This document shows, piece by piece, positions 32,585 to 41,250 of a stretch of DNA of 47,500 bases. The stretch is taken from contig JASJCT010000022.1 of the NCBI GenBank assembly GCA_030065855.1, forward strand, positions 1 through 47,500. The letters are read 5' to 3'. The notes below the pieces were generated by a model. It made no database searches. It saw nothing but the letters and a program-made list of their open reading frames with translations, and had not been told where the DNA came from. Both the position numbers and the translations under genes were made by a program. The stretch comes from Myxococcota bacterium (lineage in GTDB: Bacteria; Myxococcota_A; Polyangia; JAAYKL01). How positions within the stretch are numbered: position 1 is the first letter of the stretch; the number at the start of each line of letters is the position of its first letter.

Positions 32585-33916
32585 ATGATCAAATCGGATA
32601 AAAAAGCCCTGCTAGACCAACTCAAAGCGGACCAGGTTCGGTTCATCAGACTCCAGTTTACCGACATCATGGGGGCCAATAAGAATGTCGAGGTACCCGA
32701 GTCAGAATTTGAAAAAGCCCTGGATGGACAGATCCTCTTTGACGGATCCGCAGTAGAGGGCTTTGCGCGTATTGAGGAGTCTGACATGCTCCTCAAGCCG
32801 GACAGCGCTACATATGCGGTCTACCCCTGGCAAGAAGGGGGCGGTCGGGTGGCCCGGTTGATCTGCGATATTCACAATCCAGATGGATCTCCGTTTGAAG
32901 GGTGTCCCAGGCTCACCCTCAAGCGGGTCTGCAAGCAGGCGGCCGATCTGGGGTATGGCTTGCAGATCGAGCCCGAGCCCGAGTTCTTCCTCTTCAATCG
33001 CACGGCAGCGGGAGAGCCCACAATCCAATCGAACGACCAGGGGGGATACTTTGATCTGACCCCCACCAACCAGGGAGAAGAAGCGAGGCGGGCGATTGTC
33101 AATGCACTTGAGGCAATGGGCTTTGGCATTCAGGCCGGTCACCACGAAGTTGCCCCGGCCCAGCACGAGATAGACTTCAAAAATCAGCACGCCCTGGGAA
33201 CGGCGGACGATATCGCGACATTCCGCTTTGTCGTTCGAAAGATCGCCTGTGATGCCGGCCTCCACGCCACCTTCATGCCCAAGCCTGTTTTTGGCCTCAA
33301 CGGCTGCGGCATGCACTTGCATCAGTCCCTATTCAAAGATAATGAGAATCTTTTTTTTGACCCCCAAAGCGAAGATGGATTGTCTTGCATGGCCAAGGGA
33401 TATATCGCGGGCTTGCTCCAACACGCCAAGGCATACTGCGCCGTGACAAATCCACTGGTCAACAGTTACAAGCGACTGGTACCGGATTACGAGGCACCGA
33501 CCCATGTGGCATGGTCCGAGCGAAATCGAAGCCCGCTGGTTAGGGTCCCGGCCCCGAGGGGGGACCGCACCGGGGTCGAGCTCCGCCTGCCCGATCCCAC
33601 CTGCAATCCCTACCTGGCCATCGCCGTGATCTTTGCTGCAGGACTGGAAGGCATACAGCACGAGGCTGATCCAGGCCCCCCAGTGAATCGCAATATCTTT
33701 TCAATAAGCCATCGGGAGCAGCGCCGCCTCAAGATAGACCCTTTACCGGGCAATTTAGGCGAGGCCATCGATGCCATGATCAAGGACCGCTTTGTGCGAG
33801 ACGTGCTCGGAGATCACATCTTCAAGCATTTTGTCCAGGCCAAGCGCACGGAATGGCGCGAATACATGGCGGAAGTGCACGCCTGGGAAATCAATCGCTA
33901 TCTCGCCACCTATTGA
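32585..33916 (+). CDS. glnA: Glutamine synthetase, type I-alpha
   Basis: A protein of 443 residues, converting glutamate, ammonia and ATP to glutamine in the cytoplasm. Landmarks: FDGSAVEGFARIEESDM (the Arg matching R62 of the Bacillus alpha class), EPEPEFFLF, GHHEVAPAQHEIDF, NGCGMHLHQSL, RSPLVRVPAPRG and ELRLPDPTCNPYLA. The short length and the C-terminal KHFVQAKRTEWREYMAEVH, without the usual adenylylation loop of beta-type enzymes, argue for feedback control instead of adenylylation. GAGGGACGG precedes the ATG. The amtB-glnK pair nearby completes an ammonium-assimilation neighbourhood. Confidence 0.95.
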   Translation: MIKSDKKALLDQLKADQVRFIRLQFTDIMGANKNVEVPESEFEKALDGQILFDGSAVEGFARIEESDMLLKPDSATYAVYPWQEGGGRVARLICDIHNPDGSPFEGCPRLTLKRVCKQAADLGYGLQIEPEPEFFLFNRTAAGEPTIQSNDQGGYFDLTPTNQGEEARRAIVNALEAMGFGIQAGHHEVAPAQHEIDFKNQHALGTADDIATFRFVVRKIACDAGLHATFMPKPVFGLNGCGMHLHQSLFKDNENLFFDPQSEDGLSCMAKGYIAGLLQHAKAYCAVTNPLVNSYKRLVPDYEAPTHVAWSERNRSPLVRVPAPRGDRTGVELRLPDPTCNPYLAIAVIFAAGLEGIQHEADPGPPVNRNIFSISHREQRRLKIDPLPGNLGEAIDAMIKDRFVRDVLGDHIFKHFVQAKRTEWREYMAEVHAWEINRYLATY

Positions 33917-33986
33917 ACCGAAACCACATTGATGCTGAAGACAGGCCCTAGTGCTCATTCAAGCCTACTCTGACGGGTGGAGATTC

Positions 33987-34082
33987 CGATTTCCCCCTTT
34001 GAAAAAGGGGGGTAGGGGGATTTTCAAACACTGCGGGAATATTGACAAAATCCCCCCTCCCCCCTTTTTCAAAGGGGGAGTT
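33987..34082. repeat. Palindromic repeat element (copy C)
   Basis: A third locus of the repeat family found at 21-146 and 31894-32003. Two inverted units (33987-34024 and 34042-34082) share CCCCCTTTTTCAAAGGGGGA-type hairpins and the GGGGATTTT edge. It lies 70 bases after glnA, where the hairpins could terminate transcription. Confidence 0.8.
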
Positions 34083-34191
34083 TATGACCCATCACTCATC
34101 ACTTGACGAGGTACTAGTCTGGAACCTTGACAAGGCGGACCATAATTTATATGATATTAACGTATGCTATCGATGAAAGGAGCCGATAGCA

Positions 34192-35052
34192 ATGGAGACA
34201 ATCCTCGTCATCGAACCGAACGAGGCCGTTAAAGAGCGAATCAAAGAGGCCCTACCGTCAACGGACCTCGTGTTTGTTTCATCCGAGAAAAGCGCATTGG
34301 CAAAAGCGAGACAGCTCGAACCGCAGATCATATTGATGGACACTGTGTTACCCCGCCTGAACGGGTTCGAAATTTGCCAGCGCTTACGAGGAGATCGAGA
34401 TACGCGAGACATCCCGGTCATCTTCATGGTGCACAACACCAGGGAGATTGAAAACCTTGGACCGAGTGTAGACGGGTTCATTGCAGTGGATGACATTGAT
34501 ACATTGAAGCACCGCGTCTCGGCAGCTGCACGAGAGGCGAATATACGCCGGGAGCTTCGAAAAGCACTGGCGATGGCGGTTGAGGGAATTGTCGACGGTT
34601 CGGACGACTTAACCGAATACGAGCGGCATGTGCTTAATGATGGGGGATTCTCAAACGATGCTGAGATCGATTTCGCGCCAATTGCCCAACGGGCCGCACA
34701 GTACGAGGATATTCTCACCTCGAGTCTGACAGTTTCACAAGCGGCTGAACATCTCGGCGTTACCAATGGCCGGATAAGGCAGCGATTGCTGAGCAAAGCT
34801 GGCCTCTATGGGATTCGCCAGGGCAATCAATGGCGACTACCACATTTTCAGTTCAGCAAAACAGGGCTGGTCCCGAATATCGAAAGAGTGATTGCCAATT
34901 TGGATCGAGAGCTAGATCCGGTGGCAGTTGTCAGATGGTTCAAGCGACCCAACCTCGACCTCGAGCAAGGCGATCGCAACCTCTCTCCTCTTGAGTGGCT
35001 TTCCCAAGGCAAGGCATGGAAGGCCGTGGCTGATCTTGCCACAGATCTCTAG
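34192..35052 (+). CDS. Receiver-fused antitoxin of a RES system
   Basis: A protein of 286 residues with three parts. (1) Residues 1-115: a response-regulator receiver fold starting METILVIEPNEAV, with the phosphoacceptor-like Asp50 in IILMDTVLPRLNGFEIC; the usual acidic pair is reduced to one Glu (E8) and the conserved late Lys is missing (GFIAVDDID), so phosphorylation is doubtful. (2) About 183-225: an excisionase/MerR-like helix-turn-helix, LTVSQAAEHLGVTNGRIRQR, with a WRLP wing. (3) The C-terminus: VERVI-like NIERVIANLDRELDP, VVRWFKRPN and SPLEWLSQGKAWKAVADLA, the MbcA/ParS/Xre toxin-binding domain. It ends 8 bases before a RES toxin gene, so it is the antitoxin; the receiver head is unusual. 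Confidence 0.82.
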   Translation: METILVIEPNEAVKERIKEALPSTDLVFVSSEKSALAKARQLEPQIILMDTVLPRLNGFEICQRLRGDRDTRDIPVIFMVHNTREIENLGPSVDGFIAVDDIDTLKHRVSAAAREANIRRELRKALAMAVEGIVDGSDDLTEYERHVLNDGGFSNDAEIDFAPIAQRAAQYEDILTSSLTVSQAAEHLGVTNGRIRQRLLSKAGLYGIRQGNQWRLPHFQFSKTGLVPNIERVIANLDRELDPVAVVRWFKRPNLDLEQGDRNLSPLEWLSQGKAWKAVADLATDL

Positions 35053-35060
35053 TACCGCCA

Positions 35061-35681
35061 ATGGAGAGACTTCCGAACCCACCAAAGAAGTTCAGCGGTC
35101 CTCCGATCCTTAACAGGTGCAGTACTGGAACAAAACTGTGGCGTATTTACTATAAGGGGGGTCGTCATCCATCTCGTTGGAATGGCTTCCGATTCTTTGG
35201 GCCCACAACAAGCCGCTTCGATCATCATACTCTGCCAAAGCGCCCGCAGAGTAGGGGTATTATTTATGCGACAAGTGGACCTGATGCGATTGGTACAGCT
35301 GTTGTCGAGTTCTTTCAGGACACGCGTCATATCGATCGTTTTCGGGCGGAACCGTGGCTTGCGTGCTTCGAGCTGACCGCTCCGGTTCCGTTACTCGACA
35401 CGGGATCTGAATGGCCGGTACAGGAGGGTGGCAATATGGCCATCAACTCGGGATTGCGATCTCAGTCGCGGAGATGGTCGCGGAGGATCTATCGGGAGTA
35501 TCCACAGGTCGAAGGTATTTGGTATCCATCATCTCTCACAAATCATCCCTGTGCTTCCCTTTACGAGCGAGCTACACATGCACTCCCCATCCGACCCAGG
35601 TTTAATATGGCACTCAACACCACTTCGCTGTTACCAGGCTTGAGCCGCATTGCCGCAAAATTCAACTACACCATGAATTAG
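35061..35681 (+). CDS. RES-domain toxin
   Basis: A protein of 206 residues of the RES family (MbcT/Res/ParT fold). Characterised members degrade NAD+ or ADP-ribosylate a host enzyme. The RES signature residues are visible: Arg in LWRIYYKGGRHPSRWNG and the later SRFD, Glu in GTAVVEFFQD, and Ser in WYPSSLTNHPCASLYER. GIIYATSGPDAIGTA is the typical strand preceding the Glu. Directly downstream of its antitoxin with an 8-base gap. The two genes sit between glnA and the amtB operon, flanked on one side by the copy C repeats, which suggests an inserted accessory module. Confidence 0.85.
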   Translation: MERLPNPPKKFSGPPILNRCSTGTKLWRIYYKGGRHPSRWNGFRFFGPTTSRFDHHTLPKRPQSRGIIYATSGPDAIGTAVVEFFQDTRHIDRFRAEPWLACFELTAPVPLLDTGSEWPVQEGGNMAINSGLRSQSRRWSRRIYREYPQVEGIWYPSSLTNHPCASLYERATHALPIRPRFNMALNTTSLLPGLSRIAAKFNYTMN

Positions 35682-35737
35682 TTCTCGTAACTACCCAGCG
35701 AAGCCTTGGCGTAGCAGGACAGACGTCCTCTCAACGA

Positions 35738-36610
35738 CTAAACCCCGCTACTAATAGTGATGCCACCCCAGAGGGCAAAGCCGTCTGCTGCCTTGAATTC
35801 AGTCGCCTCGCCGGTCTCAGCATCGACCGTGTCGGCGAGATCTGTCCAGGCCACATTGAACCCCGGGCTGAAACACACGCGCTCTCGAAGGCAGATGGGC
35901 AAGGCCACCGAAACCGAAATGTCGTGGATATTGCCCGCCCCGTCATTGCCTTCTTTAAAGAGCTTGAATCCATATCCCAAACCCAGCCCGAGTTCTATTT
36001 GAGGTGTTAGGGTAAACTGCTTGGCCACTGTCGGGTTGATGTACAGATAACTGATACCCCGAATGCCTGCTTCATCTTGTATACCGAAAAAGTAGGATGC
36101 GTTGAGGCCCAGGTCTACAATTAACGATGCATTGAAGCCGATACCCGGCTCGATGAAGATTGGCACGTCTGCTCCGGTGATCGACGCGTCTGCTCCAGGG
36201 TACAGGTAGAGCACAGTGCCAAAGGAGAGGGCCATCTCCTGGGTCAGTTCCCAAGGGTAATTTAGGTAAAGATCTTGTTCCGTTCCCAGGGCGCTTGCCA
36301 CATTTTCTCCGATGTTGTCACCCGTAACCTGGTACGCCCCCCAGTATCCGAGCTCGATACCTGACCCGAGAATATTCCAGGAAATGCCCGGAGCGAAGAG
36401 CATCTGCTGATCCAGCTGGCTGTCTTGCTGAAAGACGTTGTACCCGCGAAACACGTACGCCGTTTGAAAATCGAGTGACATATTCAGACCGATTTTGCTG
36501 TCTTCCAAGGCTGCTTCCCGTTCTGAAAGAACCCGGTCTTCTTGACCGATAACCCGCGCTGGACAAATCACTGTCAGCCCGATCAAAAGAAAAAATCTCA
36601 AGAATCCCAA
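35738..36610 (-). CDS. TorF-like putative porin
   Basis: A protein of 290 residues with a Sec signal (hydrophobic FFLLIGLTVICPARVIGQ) and a beta-barrel body: SLDFQTAYVFRGYNV near the start, which resembles the AYVxRG opening of TIGR02001/TorF-like porins, many aromatic-edged strands and a final FALWGGITISSGV. It is the third gene of the amtB-glnK run (47 bases after glnK). TorF-like porins are often found beside glnK-amtB, so a role in nitrogenous solute entry is plausible but not shown. Confidence 0.7.
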   Translation of the reverse strand: MGFLRFFLLIGLTVICPARVIGQEDRVLSEREAALEDSKIGLNMSLDFQTAYVFRGYNVFQQDSQLDQQMLFAPGISWNILGSGIELGYWGAYQVTGDNIGENVASALGTEQDLYLNYPWELTQEMALSFGTVLYLYPGADASITGADVPIFIEPGIGFNASLIVDLGLNASYFFGIQDEAGIRGISYLYINPTVAKQFTLTPQIELGLGLGYGFKLFKEGNDGAGNIHDISVSVALPICLRERVCFSPGFNVAWTDLADTVDAETGEATEFKAADGFALWGGITISSGV

Positions 36611-36656
36611 TAGGTCCTCCTGCTGTGGACCGTAGCCCTTGTGGCCGCGGCTTATT

Positions 36657-37028
36657 CTAGCGGGCTTCAGCTGCTACGCCATCGACAGGTGTCACAGCGG
36701 TTTCGTCTTCTTCTGCTGTTCGGATGCGATAGATCTTGTGCACGGGCAGGACAAAGATCTTGCCGTCCCCGACCTCGCCGGTCCGCGCCGCGGTCATCAA
36801 CGCCGAGACGGTTTTTTCGACAAAGCTTTCAGATACGCCGATCTCCAAGCGTACCTTTTCTTGAAGCTCCATTTCGACGCTCATTCCCCGGTAAGTCCTC
36901 ACCCGCTTGAGCTCTCCCCCATGGCCTTCTGCAGCGCTAATGGTCAGTCCGCGCACTTCGGCGTTGAACAGGGCTTCGAGAACTGCATTCAGTCGCTCTT
37001 TGCGCACAATCGCGATGATTAATTTCAT
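36657..37028 (-). CDS. glnK: Nitrogen regulatory P-II protein, atypical T-loop
   Basis: A P-II-family protein of 123 residues that binds ATP/ADP and 2-oxoglutarate and controls AmtB. The start MKLIIAIVRKERLNAVLEAL and the late GKIFVLPVHKIYRIRT are diagnostic. In the T-loop the sequence is TYRGMSVEMELQEKVRLEIG: where E. coli P-II has the uridylylated Tyr51, this protein has Val51 (Ser50 adjacent). Uridylylation by GlnD is therefore unlikely; control should be by ligands alone. There is also a C-terminal extension of about 10 residues. The ATG overlaps amtB's stop by four bases. Confidence 0.92.
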   Translation of the reverse strand: MKLIIAIVRKERLNAVLEALFNAEVRGLTISAAEGHGGELKRVRTYRGMSVEMELQEKVRLEIGVSESFVEKTVSALMTAARTGEVGDGKIFVLPVHKIYRIRTAEEDETAVTPVDGVAAEAR

Positions 37029-38359
37029 GATCCACCTCCGCCGGTGCTGCCCACTGGTTCGTTTACCCGGGCCGCTGCCACGGCGCGCTGTCTCGCTTTG
37101 TCGGAAAGCAGCAGTATGGCGCCTTCGCCGCTCGAATAGGCCTCCTGGTCGTGCATGGGACCGTCCAGGCCCAGCCGCTCTTCTCTCTCCCCAGCCCGCA
37201 GGCGCATTACCACAGCGATGGCCTTGAGCAGCGCAAAGGTCATCGCGCCGCTGTAGGCAAGGGTCGCGCCCACCGCCAACAACTGTTTGAGCAGCTGTAG
37301 TGCGTTACCGTATAAAAGCCCGTCATCACCTCCCCACACACTGTGCGCAAACACTCCGGTTAACAGGGCGCCCACCACCCCGCCGAGACCATGGGCAGCG
37401 ACCACATCCAAAGAATCATCGAATCGCGATTTGGACCGCCATAAAATGGCGAAGTAGCTGGGAATCGCCGCGACCATGCCCAGGGCAATGGCGCTCATCG
37501 GGCCGATAAACCCGGCTGCTGGCGTGACGGCAACGAGCCCGACCACAATGGCGGTTGCAGCCCCTACGGCGGTGATGCGATGGTTGCGGACATAATCCAC
37601 GATCATCCACACCGTCAGGGTTGCAGCAGGTGCAATCATGGTGTTGACAAACGCCAGCGCAGCAGTGCCGTCTGCGGCAAGGGCACTGCCGCCGTTGAAG
37701 CCGAACCAGCCGAACCAAAGCAAGCCGGCCCCCAGCAGCACATAGGGCACGTTGTGCGGCAGCAGCGCCTGTCGATGATAATCGTTGCGCGGCCCGAGCA
37801 CCATCGCCGCGACCAGGGCAGCCACACCGGCATTGACATGGACCACAGTGCCGCCTGCAAAATCGAGCGCACCCAGTTTTGCCAGCCAGCCGTCACCCCA
37901 GACCCAATGACAAATCGGGGCGTAGACCGCCAAGGCCCAGAGGCTGATAAAAACCAAATAGGTACTGAACCGCATGCGCTCGACAATCGCCCCGGATATC
38001 AGCGCGGCAGTGATCACGGCAAACGTACCTTGATATCCCATAAACAGCAGGTGCGGTATGGTTCCGTTGGGCTCGATACCGACCCCCCTCAGGAATGCGT
38101 ACCCAAAGCCGCCGATAAACGATGTGCCCGGTGAGAAGGCCAGGCTGTAACCCCCGATCACCCAGACAATCATCACCGCACCTAAGGCGGCAAAGCTCAT
38201 CATCATCGTGTTCAGCGCATTTTTTGATCGGACCAGGCCGCCATAGAAAAATGCCAGCGCCGGGGTCATTAACAAAACAAGGGCGCACGCGCCCAGCATC
38301 CAGGCCGTATCAGCGCCACTAAGCCCTGAATTGCCGACTGTTCCTGTCAAGGTGTCCAC
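37025..38359 (-). CDS. amtB: Ammonium transporter AmtB
   Basis: An inner-membrane protein of 444 residues with about 11 helices that conducts ammonium. The family signature FYGGLVRSKNALNTMM is near residues 38-53. The pore twin histidines are His174 (GGTVVHVNAG) and His323 (VVAAHGLGG), and Asp166 sits before the first. The C-terminal tail carries the LGLDGPMHDQEAYSSGE motif that contacts P-II. The start is GTG at 38359 after GGAGGTAGATC. It heads an operon with glnK (4-base overlap) and a porin. Confidence 0.95.
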   Translation of the reverse strand: MDTLTGTVGNSGLSGADTAWMLGACALVLLMTPALAFFYGGLVRSKNALNTMMMSFAALGAVMIVWVIGGYSLAFSPGTSFIGGFGYAFLRGVGIEPNGTIPHLLFMGYQGTFAVITAALISGAIVERMRFSTYLVFISLWALAVYAPICHWVWGDGWLAKLGALDFAGGTVVHVNAGVAALVAAMVLGPRNDYHRQALLPHNVPYVLLGAGLLWFGWFGFNGGSALAADGTAALAFVNTMIAPAATLTVWMIVDYVRNHRITAVGAATAIVVGLVAVTPAAGFIGPMSAIALGMVAAIPSYFAILWRSKSRFDDSLDVVAAHGLGGVVGALLTGVFAHSVWGGDDGLLYGNALQLLKQLLAVGATLAYSGAMTFALLKAIAVVMRLRAGEREERLGLDGPMHDQEAYSSGEGAILLLSDKARQRAVAAARVNEPVGSTGGGGS

Positions 38360-38405
38360 GATCTACCTCCGTTTTCGCCATGGTTAGCCAATGTTCATGC
38401 AGTGG

Positions 38406-38434
38406 TTCGTAGCAATCGAAATTAGGCGTGTCAA
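38406..38434 (-). promoter_or_regulatory. Probable amtB operon promoter
   Basis: On the minus strand TTGACA (38429-38434) and TACGAA (38406-38411) are separated by 17 bases, about 47 bases before the GTG start. No sigma-54 TGGCAC-N5-TTGC box was found in the same leader, so nitrogen control through sigma-54 is not supported. Confidence 0.4.
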
Positions 38435-38580
38435 ATTAAAAATGAATAATTTGCAAAATTTTGATATCAAAAATTGATTAAAGAAAATTTTTTAATATAA
38501 AATATATAAAAATAGTGCACAATATGATTATTTTTAAAATCATTGTCTAAAATAAATCGCCTGTTGATTCTTTTTCGACG

Positions 38581-38827
38581 GTTAGCGCTAACATGATCGC
38601 TCTGATTCCTGGAAACCCCGAAGGGGTTGTCCATACCAGCCCAGCGCAACGCGCTGGGATCATTGAGAATTTAAAAAAATAAGCCCCAAAGGGGCGCTTC
38701 ATTGTATTGGCGTGTGAATTTCGCTACCTCATTTCCATATGGGTCGCCCTTTCAGGGCAATAGATCTTGTTTTCGAAATAATCCCGAGGCGTTGCCCCGG
38801 GCTGGTATCGTTGAGCCCGTTGGGCTC
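38581..38827. repeat. Array of short 3-base-loop hairpins
   Basis: The 600-base gap between amtB and the mutase is AT-rich first (38400-38580) and then holds a row of small palindromes. GTTAGCGCTAAC (38581-38592) is followed by stems with three-base loops at 38614-38628 (AACCCC), 38640-38658 (CCCAGCGC), 38683-38695 (GCCCC), 38746-38758 (GCCCT), 38783-38801 (CCCGAGGC, one mismatch) and 38813-38827 (GAGCCC). The second group is a diverged, inverted copy of the first: ATACCAGCCC precedes the AAC-loop hairpin in both orientations. No gene is supported here. Confidence 0.8.
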
Positions 38828-38955
38828 TATCGCATCCATGACCTTAAGTTAGCGCTTATGACCCCAGCCCTCCCCCGATGGACAATTGGACGCTGGGGGA
38901 GGGTGTATAACTTAGCGAATCACTTGATGCGGACTAAGCCGCGGGGAGGTTCTAG

Positions 38956-41250
38956 TTAGAACAGGCCGATCACCCGGTCTGATATGGCTGTGTCGAGTTT
39001 GTTTTCTCGGGCGTAGCGCTCGATCCAGGCGGCCACTGCGGGCTGGACAAGGCCCTTGGGGTCCTCGCCGAATGGTTTTAATGTCTCATTCAACCAGGCA
39101 TCGACATCAGCGGCTGGGTCGTCTTTGAGCTTGGCCACCAACGCGGGCAGGATAGATGCGCATAGGGCGATCTTTTGATCCACGGGAACCAGGTCCGACA
39201 CCAGTAGGGATTCGGCAGGGACCTCGGAATAGACATCCCCTAGCACATCTGGACCCAAGCAGAACTTAATGAATTCATTTCCCACAAACGTGGCGAGGTC
39301 GTTCGTTTTTTTAATGACGTCGTCTAAATCGGCATCTGTAACTGACCTGAGGTCTGCCTCGGATACATCGCTGAGCGTCCCGGTAAGGCCGGTGCCAGAG
39401 GGCACTTCGATATAGACCTTTGTCTTGGGCTCGGTGCCAGAGGGCCGAACCGTAATGCGCATTGTTTTGCCCGACGCCATATCCAATTCGTATGAGAGCA
39501 CGTTGCGGCTCGCCTCATCCGTAGAGCTCTTAATGGGACCCCCCACTTTGTGATAGTCGATAGCCCGTCGCACCTTCATGCCGGCGATCTCTGCCGGTGG
39601 ATTCTCCCGAAGTCTATCCTGGATGCGTCGAATGCGCTCGAGCCCGACAATGCCCTCCATGACGAGAAATCTTAGCTGATTTCGGTAATATCCATAGACC
39701 CGGTAGATATCCCGAAGCAGTTCGATCGCGGTTTGATTTTCCTCGGCGAGCTGGCTGGCCACGCCTGCGAGAAAGACCGCTGCACCGCATGCGTCCTTGT
39801 CGCGAATATGGGGCGTCAAGAGGTAGCCGTGGCTCTCTTCGTCGGCGAGCAAAAAGTCATCGAGGGTTCCACGGGCCTGATCGCCGTCCTGGGCTTGGGA
39901 GGTTGGCGGAAACTGGCCGGACTGCTCCAGGTGCTTTAACACGTCGCCGATATACTTGAACCCGACCATGAGGTCGCCGATGACTTGGCAACCATATCGC
40001 CGGGCGATCTCCCGCTGCAAGCTGGATGTGACCGCCGTATTGACGAAAATCGGATGGGCCGGCAAGGTCCCGGCTTTCTTTTTGGTCGACAGCAGGCTTT
40101 CGACGAGAACAACCCCAATTTCGTTGCCGTTGAGAAAGGTAAAGCCCCCATCGCCATCCTTGACGGTGATGCCGAGCCGGTCCGCGTCCGGATCTGTAGC
40201 AAAGGCCACGTGACATCCGTTGGCTGTTGCTACCTCGTTTAGTCGGTGCATGGATTGGGGCACCTCGGGGTTGGGAATGCGAAACGGTACTGAGGCAAAC
40301 GAACCGTCATAAACAGACTGTTCTGCCACGGGAACAACCTCAAAACCCAACGCCTCGAGCGCTTCTCGAACCGTTGTATTGCCCGTGCCACACAGGGGGG
40401 TAAACGCGATTTTCGCTGCCCGCGAGGCCGTGGGGCAAAGGGCGGTATTTAAATCGATATACCGCGTGTGCATCGAAGGTGGGATAAAGCGAATCAGCCC
40501 TGCTTCCCGCGCCTGGGCATAAGACATTTTTTTGACAGCTGTTACCTTTTCCACCACACCGAGCAATCGTTCGTCGTCTGGGGGAATCTCCTGTCCACCG
40601 GCGGCATTGTAGAATTTACCGCCGTTGTCGTCCGGGTGGTTGTGGGAAGCGGAGACATTGAGGCCGCCCGCAGCATGCAGTTCCCGAATGAGGAACGAGA
40701 GCTCTGGTGTGGACACATATGGCAAGGCAGATGTGGGCCCATCTGGCTCATCTGCCAGGGGACCATTGACATAGGTCACGACGCCGTTGGCGGCGTATGT
40801 CATGGCGCATTCTCTGGCCAAGTCTTTAGAAGAGATATCCTTTAAAATGCCGTCCACGCCCACATAAAGGCCTCTTAGATCGCAAAACCGCCGAACGTCA
40901 AACGCGAGGACGACACTTATGTCACCCTTAAGGCCCATCACGTCTCGGAGGTAGTCGCAGTGCCCCTGCACGGACAGGGTTATCGTATAGGGATTGATGC
41001 GGTTGGGTCCGGCACCAATAGGTCCCCGCCTGCCCCCGGTACCAAATGGCATCACGCGCCAAAAAGAATCGAGCAGGGTCGCGTAATTTCGATTCGTCAC
41101 CAGGTGGGAGATATACGGACGATAGGCCAGCAGCGTATCGTCCGCAAGCCATGCCGCAATGTTCTTATACGCCCGCTGCTCAACTTCTGACCCGGTTGAG
41201 AGGCTGTGAACACCGCTATCATTCAATATGGTTTCTTGGAAGGTCGTCAT
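38956..41250 (-). CDS. Phosphohexomutase (PGM/PMM family), C-terminally extended
   Basis: A cytoplasmic alpha-D-phosphohexomutase of 764 residues, interconverting sugar 1- and 6-phosphates. The phosphoserine loop is NVSASHNHPDDNGG with Ser202 as the likely phosphoacceptor; the usual SASHNP is altered by an inserted His (SASHNHP). The metal loop ATDPDADRLG has Asp353, 355 and 357, and the phosphate-binding loop RPSGTEPKTKVYIE comes late. The protein is about 150-200 residues longer than ordinary phosphoglucomutases. The extra C-terminus (after about 640) is helical and acidic, with no known domain. Substrate (glucose or mannose, or a pentose as in PGM2 relatives) is not resolved. Confidence 0.85.
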   Translation of the reverse strand: MTTFQETILNDSGVHSLSTGSEVEQRAYKNIAAWLADDTLLAYRPYISHLVTNRNYATLLDSFWRVMPFGTGGRRGPIGAGPNRINPYTITLSVQGHCDYLRDVMGLKGDISVVLAFDVRRFCDLRGLYVGVDGILKDISSKDLARECAMTYAANGVVTYVNGPLADEPDGPTSALPYVSTPELSFLIRELHAAGGLNVSASHNHPDDNGGKFYNAAGGQEIPPDDERLLGVVEKVTAVKKMSYAQAREAGLIRFIPPSMHTRYIDLNTALCPTASRAAKIAFTPLCGTGNTTVREALEALGFEVVPVAEQSVYDGSFASVPFRIPNPEVPQSMHRLNEVATANGCHVAFATDPDADRLGITVKDGDGGFTFLNGNEIGVVLVESLLSTKKKAGTLPAHPIFVNTAVTSSLQREIARRYGCQVIGDLMVGFKYIGDVLKHLEQSGQFPPTSQAQDGDQARGTLDDFLLADEESHGYLLTPHIRDKDACGAAVFLAGVASQLAEENQTAIELLRDIYRVYGYYRNQLRFLVMEGIVGLERIRRIQDRLRENPPAEIAGMKVRRAIDYHKVGGPIKSSTDEASRNVLSYELDMASGKTMRITVRPSGTEPKTKVYIEVPSGTGLTGTLSDVSEADLRSVTDADLDDVIKKTNDLATFVGNEFIKFCLGPDVLGDVYSEVPAESLLVSDLVPVDQKIALCASILPALVAKLKDDPAADVDAWLNETLKPFGEDPKGLVQPAVAAWIERYARENKLDTAISDRVIGLF

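Noticed and set aside
35061..35681. RES gene as an ordinary metabolic gene
   Set aside because: The signature residues and its position directly after an MbcA/ParS-like antitoxin identify it as a toxin.
38360..38460. Sigma-54 promoter for amtB
   Set aside because: A TTGACACG and a TTGC are present, but the spacing does not match the -24/-12 arrangement; a sigma-70-like pair fits better.
38581..38827. CRISPR array
   Set aside because: The palindromes differ in stem sequence and spacing and there are no identical direct repeats with spacers, nor cas genes.
38702..38959. Open frame of 85 codons in the hairpin array
   Set aside because: It reads through the palindromic repeats, so its apparent coding content is a by-product of the repeats.
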